Shown piece by piece: positions 57,816-64,000 of a DNA stretch of 64,000 nt (position 1 is the stretch's first letter; every line of letters starts with the position of its first letter). The notes beneath the pieces are model-generated. The model was not told the DNA's origin and did not search any database. It saw only the letters and a list, made by a program, of their open reading frames with translations. Source of the stretch: Bradyrhizobium sp. 164 (GTDB lineage: Bacteria; Pseudomonadota; Alphaproteobacteria; Rhizobiales; Xanthobacteraceae); NCBI RefSeq assembly GCF_023073715.1, contig NZ_JADPKA010000066.1, positions 186,001 to 250,000 of the forward strand, read 5' to 3'. Position numbers and translations under genes: made by a program.

Positions 57816-59725
57816 GCATCGCCGCTGAACCACGTGAGATACGGGACGACGTCCTGAATGGCCTTCAGCTGTCCACGCAGCTGGAGCGGGTGTGGCGCAC
57901 GCCGTCCGGATGGACGGGTGCGCTCACGTCGGTGGACCACAAGGTCGTCGGCCGCCGGTATATCGTCACCGCTTTCGCTTTCCTGCTTCTCGGCGGCATT
58001 CTCGCGATCCTGATGCGCGTTCAGCTTGCCGGACCGGAGAAGACGTTCCTGTCGGCCGACAAGTACAACCAGATCTTCACCATGCACGGCTCGACGATGA
58101 TGTTCCTGTTCGCCGTGCCGGTCATGGAGGCGTTCGCCGTCTATCTCGTGCCGCTGATGGTCGGCACGCGGAACATCGCCTTTCCGCGCCTCAATGCCTT
58201 CAGTTATTGGATGTTTCTGTTCGGCGGGTGCTTCCTCTGGATTTCCTTTGCGCTCAATGTCGGCCCGGACGTTGGCTGGTTTGCCTATGTCCCGCTCTCC
58301 TCGCTGCAATACACGCCGACGAAGCGCCCGGACGTGTGGGCGCAGATGATCACCTTCACCGAAGTCGCTGCGCTTGCAGTCGCCGTCGAGATCATTGTCA
58401 CCGTTTTCAAGCTCCGTGCGCCCGGGATGACCCTTGACCGCATTCCGTTATTCGTGTGGGCCATGCTGATAACGGCCTTCCTGGTGATGTTCGCGATGCC
58501 CTCGGTCATGGTCGCATCGACGTCGCTGATCCTCGACCGGCTCGTCAACACCCGCTTCTATGATTCATCCTCCGGTGGGCATCCGCTGCTCTGGCAGCAT
58601 CTGTTCTGGTTCTTCGGCCATCCGGAGGTCTACATCATCTTCATTCCAGGCACCGGCATGGTTTCAGCAATCCTGGCGACCTTCGCGCGCAGGCCGGTGG
58701 TCGGCTATCCCGTCGTCATTCTCTCCCTGATCGCGACTGGCTTCCTATCGTTTGGCCTGTGGGTCCACCACATGTTCGTCACGGGCCTGCCCCAGCTCGG
58801 CGCCGGCCTATTCACGGCGTCCAGTATGCTGATCGCGGTGCCGAGCGGGCTGCAGATCTTCTGCTGGTTGGCAACGCTCTGGGACGGACGGCCGGTCTAC
58901 CGCACGCCGCTCCTGTTCGTGATCGGTTTCATCGTGATCTTCGTGCTCGGCGGCCTGTCCGGCGTGATGGTCGCCTCTGTCCCGATCGACACCCAGGTGC
59001 ACGACACTTACTTCGTCGTTGCGCACTTTCACTACGTCCTGATCGGCGGCGCGGTGTTCCCGCTCATCGGTGCCGTCTATTACTGGTTTCCGAAGATCAC
59101 GGGCAGGATGCTCAGCGAGAGCCTCGGTCGCTGGAATTTCTGGCTGGCCTTCATCGGCTTCAACGTCGCGTTCTTCCCGATGCACATTCTCGGGCTGATC
59201 GGAATGCCGCGTCGGGTCTACACCTACACGGCCAACATGGACTGGGCGCACTTGAACCTGTTGTCCAGCGGCGGCGCGCTCGTTTTCGCGCTCAGCTTTG
59301 CGCTGCTTCTGGTCAATGTGATCTACAGCCTGCGCAAGGGTGAACTCGCGGGCGACAATCCTTGGAGCGCTTCAACATTGGAATGGGCGACGTCCTCGCC
59401 ACCGCCGCCGCAGAATTTCGACCGCATTCCGGTCGTCAAACACCGCGATCCGCTGTGGGCCGATAGCATGAGCCTGCCTGTCGTCGCGGGTCTGAGCGCG
59501 GAGCGGCGCGAAGTCCTGCTCACCTCACTGGCAGAGGCCGAGCCGCAAATCCGCGAAGCATCGCCCGAACCCAGCATCTGGCCACTGCTCACAGCCATCG
59601 CAACCACAGTGTTCTTCATCGGTTCGATCTTCACGCCATGGGCGGTGCTCTGGGGCACGCCGCCGATGGCCGTCGCCTTGATCGGCTGGTTCTGGCCGAC
59701 CGGCAGCAGGGAGGACGAGGAGTGA
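57812..59725 (+). CDS. coxA: Cytochrome c oxidase subunit I
   Basis: 637 residues from a GTG overlapping the coxB stop. The catalytic subunit has about 12 membrane spans. Haem and copper ligands: H92 in MHGSTMMFLF, the HPEVY motif with the cross-linked His-Tyr pair, the HH pair in WVHHMFVTGL, and HxH in VAHFHYV. The C-terminal 80 residues form a soluble extension with two more hydrophobic spans. It reduces oxygen at the haem a3-CuB site and pumps protons. The overlapping start indicates coupled synthesis with CoxB. Confidence 0.95.
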   Translation: MSIAAEPREIRDDVLNGLQLSTQLERVWRTPSGWTGALTSVDHKVVGRRYIVTAFAFLLLGGILAILMRVQLAGPEKTFLSADKYNQIFTMHGSTMMFLFAVPVMEAFAVYLVPLMVGTRNIAFPRLNAFSYWMFLFGGCFLWISFALNVGPDVGWFAYVPLSSLQYTPTKRPDVWAQMITFTEVAALAVAVEIIVTVFKLRAPGMTLDRIPLFVWAMLITAFLVMFAMPSVMVASTSLILDRLVNTRFYDSSSGGHPLLWQHLFWFFGHPEVYIIFIPGTGMVSAILATFARRPVVGYPVVILSLIATGFLSFGLWVHHMFVTGLPQLGAGLFTASSMLIAVPSGLQIFCWLATLWDGRPVYRTPLLFVIGFIVIFVLGGLSGVMVASVPIDTQVHDTYFVVAHFHYVLIGGAVFPLIGAVYYWFPKITGRMLSESLGRWNFWLAFIGFNVAFFPMHILGLIGMPRRVYTYTANMDWAHLNLLSSGGALVFALSFALLLVNVIYSLRKGELAGDNPWSASTLEWATSSPPPPQNFDRIPVVKHRDPLWADSMSLPVVAGLSAERREVLLTSLAEAEPQIREASPEPSIWPLLTAIATTVFFIGSIFTPWAVLWGTPPMAVALIGWFWPTGSREDEE

Positions 59726-60321
59726 GACAAACCATCGTTCGCAATGTCGCCGAACTGCCGACTTACGGGTACGGCCCACGCAGTGGACCATGGTGGGGCG
59801 CCATGGGCTTCATGGCGCTCGAAGGCATGGGGTTCGCCATCGCGATCGGCGCCTATCTTTATCTCTACGCCGTCAATCCGAACTGGCCGATCGGCGCCGC
59901 GCCGCCCGATCTTTGGCCAGGCACGGCCGAGGTCGCGGTCTATCTGCTCAGCATCATCCCGAACGAGATCACCAATCGGGCCGCGCACCGGCAGGATCTT
60001 GCCAAAGTGCGGGTCGGTCTCATCGTGATGGCCGTGATCGGCACCGCCCTTCTTGTTCTGCGCGGCTTCGAGTTCGCCCATCTCAATACGCGCTGGGACA
60101 ATTCCGCCTACGGATCGATCGTGTGGCTCATTCTCGGATTGCACACGACCCATCTCGCCACCGATGTTGGCGACACGATCGTTCTTGCGGTCCTGATGTT
60201 CACGAGGCACGCAAAGCCGCGCCGCTTCAGCGATGTAACCGACAACGTCTTCTACTGGAACTTTGTCGTGCTTGCCTGGCTGCCTCTGTACGTGCTGCTG
60301 GATTGGGTGCCGCGCCTATGA
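59722..60321 (+). CDS. coxC: Cytochrome c oxidase subunit III
   Basis: 199 residues from GTG 59722, overlapping the coxA stop by 4 bases. About five membrane spans; GFMALEGMGFAIAIGAYLYLY and LGLHTTHLATDVGDTIVL are typical of subunit III, including the conserved glutamate and histidine pair. Shorter than mitochondrial-type subunit III (about 260), as in caa3 and related oxidases where the first helices are absent. It stabilises the active site of CoxA. Confidence 0.9.
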   Translation: MRQTIVRNVAELPTYGYGPRSGPWWGAMGFMALEGMGFAIAIGAYLYLYAVNPNWPIGAAPPDLWPGTAEVAVYLLSIIPNEITNRAAHRQDLAKVRVGLIVMAVIGTALLVLRGFEFAHLNTRWDNSAYGSIVWLILGLHTTHLATDVGDTIVLAVLMFTRHAKPRRFSDVTDNVFYWNFVVLAWLPLYVLLDWVPRL

Positions 60322-60671
60322 CCGAAGCTGACGGACATTCCAGATGGCTGTATTGGGCCGGCGTTGCGCTCGGGCCCATTGCATGGGGTATTAATTTGCA
60401 AGGTGTCTACGTGTTCGCGCACTTCTCGTGCGAGAAGACGAGGATGAGCGGAGCAATCCTGAGCGCTGTTCTGGCCATCCTCGCTCTTGCAGGCACCGTC
60501 ATATCGGCACGCGCGGTTCGGCGCGGTGCCAGCGCTGAATGGTCCGATGCGCAAGGTGGCGGTCCCAGGACGTTCATGGCGTGGCTCGGCGTCGGCTCCG
60601 GCGTGCTGTTCGCGCTGGTCATCGCGAACCAGCTCGCCGCGTCGCTCATGATCAGCCCATGTCTGCGCTGA
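60318..60671 (+). CDS. Small membrane protein of the caa3 operon
   Basis: 117 residues from ATG 60318, overlapping the coxC stop as ATGA. Three hydrophobic helices: about 10-30 (LYWAGVALGPIAWGINLQG), 48-66 (AILSAVLAILALAGTVISA) and 88-107. Position corresponds to a subunit IV or an assembly protein, but the sequence does not match CoxD/subunit IV families I know. Its end overlaps ctaG by 13 bases. Confidence 0.75.
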   Translation: MTEADGHSRWLYWAGVALGPIAWGINLQGVYVFAHFSCEKTRMSGAILSAVLAILALAGTVISARAVRRGASAEWSDAQGGGPRTFMAWLGVGSGVLFALVIANQLAASLMISPCLR

Positions 60672-61567
60672 GCTTTGCGGCGTTATTGCTTGCGCTGCTC
60701 GCGAAGCCGGCCGCCGCGCACGGACTATCCGATGTCGATTCGGGATCACTCTGGAGCTACGACCCCTGGCTCGTGGCCCCGCTCTATGCCATGGGCATTG
60801 GCTTCTATGTTGGAACGCAGCGACTCTGGCGGCACGCGGGAGGCGGCCGCGGCGTCAGCTTCCGGCAGGTCGCCGCGTTCTGGACCGGCTGGCTCGTCCT
60901 CGCGCTGGCGGTGACCTCGCCGCTGCACTGGCTGGGCGAGCGGCTGTTCACCGCGCACATGGTCGAGCACGGCTTGCTCATGCTCGTCGCGGCGCCACTG
61001 ATGGCGTTTGCCCGGATCAACGGCCCGCTGCTGTGGAGCCTACCAGCCTCGTTCCGGCCATCGGCGGGCCGAATTCTCAATCTGCCGATGCTGGTTTGGC
61101 CGTGGACTTTTGTGAGCCACCCCATCAGCGCGACCATCTTCCAAGGCGCGGCGCTCTGGATCTGGCATGCACCACCGCTCTACGCGTGGGCGCTCGACAA
61201 CGCCGGGATCCATCGCCTCCAACACGTCAGCTTCTTTGTGACCGCGCTGTTGTTCTGGTGGGTGCTGCTGCATGGCCGCGGACGGGGCCGCAGCACCCGA
61301 ACTCGCGACGGCATCGCCGTCGCCTGCCTGTTCATCACCATCCTGCATTCCGGTGTGCTCGGGGCCCTGCTGACCGTATCGCCGCGGCTCTGGATCCCGG
61401 CCCAGGGCGCCCTCGCCGGGGAATTCGGCCTTTCGCCCCTTGAAGACCAGCAGCTCGCAGGCATCCTGATGTGGGTGCCCATGGGCATACTCTACACAGC
61501 CGCCGCATTGTTCTTTGCTCACCGGTGGCTGACCACGACGGTGGCCACTCGCACCTGCCGCTCATGA
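60659..61567 (+). CDS. ctaG: Cytochrome c oxidase assembly factor CtaG (caa3 type)
   Basis: 302 residues from ATG 60659. Seven membrane spans fit the caa3_CtaG family: YDPWLVAPLYAMGIGFYVG, FTAHMVEHGLLMLVAAPLMAF and HAPPLYAWALDNAGIHRLQHVSFFVTALLFWW. The histidines of HMVEH and RLQH are conserved metal-binding candidates, needed for inserting copper into the oxidase. This is the membrane-protein family found with caa3 oxidases, not the Cox11-type protein also called CtaG. Last gene of the operon; Cox10, Cox15 and Cox11 are not in the window. Confidence 0.9.
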   Translation: MSALSFAALLLALLAKPAAAHGLSDVDSGSLWSYDPWLVAPLYAMGIGFYVGTQRLWRHAGGGRGVSFRQVAAFWTGWLVLALAVTSPLHWLGERLFTAHMVEHGLLMLVAAPLMAFARINGPLLWSLPASFRPSAGRILNLPMLVWPWTFVSHPISATIFQGAALWIWHAPPLYAWALDNAGIHRLQHVSFFVTALLFWWVLLHGRGRGRSTRTRDGIAVACLFITILHSGVLGALLTVSPRLWIPAQGALAGEFGLSPLEDQQLAGILMWVPMGILYTAAALFFAHRWLTTTVATRTCRS

Positions 61568-61639
61568 GCGGTCCTGCATAGGAACCGCAACTTCTCTTCG
61601 GACGTTCGCCTGCTGAGTGCGACACTCCAGGGAGGCCAC

Positions 61640-62431
61640 ATGGGCAAACGATCTGTCATGGCAGCAACGGCTGTCTTGTCCACGGCGTTCTTGGTGCCTG
61701 CAATCTTGAACGCGCAGGACCAACCCCGGCCGGCTATGTCGTGTCCGGTCGATCATGAGCAGCTCGCCGATATCCTCAAAAAGAGTGTGAAGCCCGGCGG
61801 TGGGCCGGGCAATGGAGGCTTCGACAACAACGAATGGGCTGCTGTCGTCAATCGACAGGGTCTTGTCTGCGCGGTCGCCTACAGTGGCAGTAAAGTCGAT
61901 GATCAGTGGCTGGGCAGCCGAGCAATCGCAGCCGAAAAGGCGAATACGGCGAATGCGTTCAGCCTGAAGGACAAGGCGATCGCCACGGCCAACCTCTACG
62001 CGGGCGCGCAACCTGGCGGAATTCTGTTCGGCGCAGGTCTCAGCAACCCACCATCGCCAGAGGTTCTGTACTCGGGCTCGCCCGACGAATTCGGCACGGC
62101 GCACGATCCAATGGTCGGAAAGCCCGTGGGCGGCGTGATCGTCTTTGGCGGTGGGCTGGCGCTCTATGACGGCAACGGGATCGCCGGTGCGCTTGGTATC
62201 AGCGGCGACAGTTCCTGCGCCGATCACAATGTTGCCTGGCGCGTCCGCCACCTGCTTGGACTTGACCGCGTGCCGGCCGGAGTCAGTCCCAATATGAAGG
62301 ACGCGATCATCTATGACATCGGCCCGGACGGCAGAAGCCCGTCAGGATTCGGCCACCCCAAGTGCAACGGCAAGGAGGATCAGATCGCGGTCGATCTCGG
62401 CGCAGGCGTATCGGGCAACGTCGTGAGATAG
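61640..62431 (+). CDS. Exported GlcG/HbpS-family (DUF336) protein
   Basis: 263 residues from ATG 61640 with GGGAGG upstream and signal peptide ending near LNA-Q26. The GlcG/PduO-C/HbpS core is seen in QWLGSRAIAAEKANTANAFS, AGAQPGGILFGAGLSN, and VGKPVGGVIVFGGGLALYD, which in HbpS forms a haem-interacting fold. A C-terminal part has paired Cys (SSCADHNVAWRVR and KCNGKEDQ). It lies next to the third PQQ dehydrogenase on the same strand; such exported DUF336 proteins often accompany quinoprotein genes. Role unknown. Confidence 0.85.
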   Translation: MGKRSVMAATAVLSTAFLVPAILNAQDQPRPAMSCPVDHEQLADILKKSVKPGGGPGNGGFDNNEWAAVVNRQGLVCAVAYSGSKVDDQWLGSRAIAAEKANTANAFSLKDKAIATANLYAGAQPGGILFGAGLSNPPSPEVLYSGSPDEFGTAHDPMVGKPVGGVIVFGGGLALYDGNGIAGALGISGDSSCADHNVAWRVRHLLGLDRVPAGVSPNMKDAIIYDIGPDGRSPSGFGHPKCNGKEDQIAVDLGAGVSGNVVR

Positions 62432-62535
62432 CTGCGAATCCCTCCTTTTGGAACCAAGGGGAAGCGCAACGTTTGTACGTTCGCACCGGCCTGCAACGCG
62501 GCATGGCCTCGTCACCGCCATGGAGTGCCTTACAC

Positions 62536-64000
62536 ATGTTAGTGCGTGGTTTCGCGCGGTTGCTGAGTGTCCTTTGCGCATTCGGCGCGCTGCTGTCGTC
62601 GGGGTCGGCACAAACCGATCTCGCTACCCGCATGAAGGATCCGGGCCAATGGCCCATGGCCGCGCGCGACTACGCCAACACGCGCTACAGCGAGCTCGCC
62701 CAGATCAACGCGACCAACGCTTCGCGCCTCCAGCTTGCGTGGACCTTCTCGGTTGGCGCCGATCGCGGCCAGGAAGCGGCGCCGCTCGTGGTGGACGGCA
62801 CTATGTACGTGGTCGGCCCTTATGCAGGCCCCTACCCCAACCGTGTGTTCGCACTCGATGCCACGACAGGTGAGTTGAAGTGGTCCTACGCGCCGAAGCC
62901 GGAGCCGGCGGCCGCGGGCGTTGCCTGTTGCGATGTCGTCAATCGCGGGCTCGCTTTCGACAACGACAAGGTCTTCCTCAATACACTCGATAACCACACC
63001 GTGGCGATCGATGCGAAGACCGGCAAGGAGCTCTGGCACACGAAGCTCGGCGAGATCAATAAGGGCGAGACCATCACGATGGCACCCATCGTGGTCAAGG
63101 GAAAGATTCTCGTCGGCAACAGCGGCGGCGAAATGGGCGTTCGTGGCTGGGTCACGGCGCTAGATGAGAACACCGGCGCCATTGCCTGGCGCGCCTATTC
63201 GACGGGTCCCGACAAGGAGGTGCTGATCGGGGACGATTTCAAGCCGTTCTATGACAATCTCAAAGGCACGGATCTCGGCGTGAAGAGCTGGCCGGCCGAT
63301 CGCTGGCAGGTCGGCGGCGGTACGGTCTGGGGCTGGATCTCCTACGATCCTGATCTGAACCTGATCTACTACGGTACTGCCAATCCAAGTCCCTGGAATG
63401 CCAACCAGCGCAGCGGCGACAATCTCTGGAGTACCACGATCTTTGCGCGCGATCCGGACACCGGTCGAGCCAAATGGGCCTACCAGATCAACCCGCACGA
63501 TCTGTTCGACCACGATGAAGTCAACGAGAACGTGCTTGTCGACCTCGAGCTTAGTGGCCAGACCCGCAAGGTGCTGATCCATCCCGGCCGCAACGGCTAC
63601 ATGTACGTCATGGATCGCGCGACAGGCGAAGTGATCTCGGCGGATGCCTATGAGTTCGTCAACAGCTACAAGGGCGTCGATCTGAAGACCGGCAAGATCA
63701 TCCCGAACGAGGAGAAGACGCCGCTGGTCGGCAAGACCGTCGAGAACATCTGCCCGAGCGCGCCCGGCGCCAAGGATTGGCAACCGTCGGCCTGGTCACC
63801 GCGGACCAAGCTGCTGTACGTCCCGCATCAGCACCTTTGCATGGACTTTAAGGCCTCGCAGGTCGGCTATATCGCCGGCACGCCCTATGTTGGCGCAGAC
63901 GTTGATATGTATGCCGGCCCTGGTGGGTATCGCGGCGAGTTCATGGCGTGGGACCCGGTCGCGCGCAAGAAGATCTGGGAGATCCACGAGAAGCTTCCGG
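62536..64000 (+). CDS. PQQ-dependent methanol/ethanol family dehydrogenase with DxD (partial, cut at window end)
   Basis: 488 residues visible; the gene continues beyond 64000. A signal peptide (about 1-25, ending SAQ) precedes a propeller similar to XoxF. Vicinal cysteines C131-C132, E199 (GGEMGV), N283 (TANPSPWN), catalytic D325 and D327 in HDLFDHDEVNEN are present, so it has the lanthanide aspartate. A GGAG ribosome site lies 10 bases upstream. It differs from XoxF in that loop (HDLFDHDEV versus HDEWDYDGV), and the E after DHD suggests another branch with a broader alcohol range. It follows the caa3 operon and the GlcG-like gene. Confidence 0.92.
   Translation, partial: MLVRGFARLLSVLCAFGALLSSGSAQTDLATRMKDPGQWPMAARDYANTRYSELAQINATNASRLQLAWTFSVGADRGQEAAPLVVDGTMYVVGPYAGPYPNRVFALDATTGELKWSYAPKPEPAAAGVACCDVVNRGLAFDNDKVFLNTLDNHTVAIDAKTGKELWHTKLGEINKGETITMAPIVVKGKILVGNSGGEMGVRGWVTALDENTGAIAWRAYSTGPDKEVLIGDDFKPFYDNLKGTDLGVKSWPADRWQVGGGTVWGWISYDPDLNLIYYGTANPSPWNANQRSGDNLWSTTIFARDPDTGRAKWAYQINPHDLFDHDEVNENVLVDLELSGQTRKVLIHPGRNGYMYVMDRATGEVISADAYEFVNSYKGVDLKTGKIIPNEEKTPLVGKTVENICPSAPGAKDWQPSAWSPRTKLLYVPHQHLCMDFKASQVGYIAGTPYVGADVDMYAGPGGYRGEFMAWDPVARKKIWEIHEKLP

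Overview
The window is a 64 kb piece of GC-rich chromosome from an alphaproteobacterium, most likely Bradyrhizobium or a close relative. The strongest clue is a subclass B3 metallo-beta-lactamase at 18906-19790 that I recognise as a BJP-1 ortholog. A lanthanide-type xoxF-xoxG-frmA-gfa block, a hut cluster with a HutF branch, and many exported proteins fit the same group. No rRNA, tRNA, CRISPR array, transposase or prophage gene was seen.

Layout. (1) 1-6405: the tail of a transporter binding protein, a small membrane protein, an AraC regulator, then the methanol and formaldehyde oxidation operon: XoxF, its cytochrome c, S-(hydroxymethyl)glutathione dehydrogenase and Gfa. (2) 7037-12873: a two-subunit molybdenum hydroxylase (IorAB type), a small exported protein whose start codon lies in a perfect hairpin, and on the minus strand a Rieske protein followed by a second PQQ dehydrogenase. 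(3) 13109-19790: truncated haemoglobin, 3-hydroxyacyl-CoA dehydrogenase, tungstate transporter genes tupB and tupA that converge and overlap, small exported proteins, a stub of a TonB receptor plug, and the metallo-beta-lactamase. (4) 19891-30407: histidine utilisation. hutI-hutH-hutU run left, and hutF-hutC, an ABC importer and an M20 amidase run right, from a shared promoter region holding a perfect 20-bp palindrome. (5) 30408-42707: a structured intergenic repeat, MFS transporter, BisC-like molybdoenzyme, RidA, cation efflux protein, SDR, zinc alcohol dehydrogenase, GH13 glucosidase, CsbD and a DUF305 membrane protein. (6) 42795-55871: an acyl-CoA type catabolic cluster with an HxlR regulator. 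(7) 56594-61567: a caa3-type cytochrome c oxidase operon with ctaG. (8) 61640-64000: a GlcG/HbpS-like protein and a third PQQ dehydrogenase cut by the window end.

How the genes fit together. All three PQQ dehydrogenases carry the second aspartate (DxD) tied to lanthanide use. Periplasmic alcohol oxidation could pass electrons through XoxG or the Rieske protein towards cytochrome c and the caa3 oxidase. Formaldehyde is handled by Gfa and FrmA. Histidine is degraded through HutH, HutU, HutI and HutF. HutG is absent, and the M20 amidase sits where it might be expected.

The most novel signal is in region 6. A palindrome of the form AGTTCT-N5-AGAACT occurs four times within 8 kb, in the control regions of at least three transcription units of the CoA-ligase, acyl-CoA dehydrogenase, thiolase, CoA-transferase and isomerase cluster, and beside the only regulator there (HxlR family). 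This suggests an undescribed regulon for catabolism of an unknown, perhaps aromatic or alicyclic, acid.
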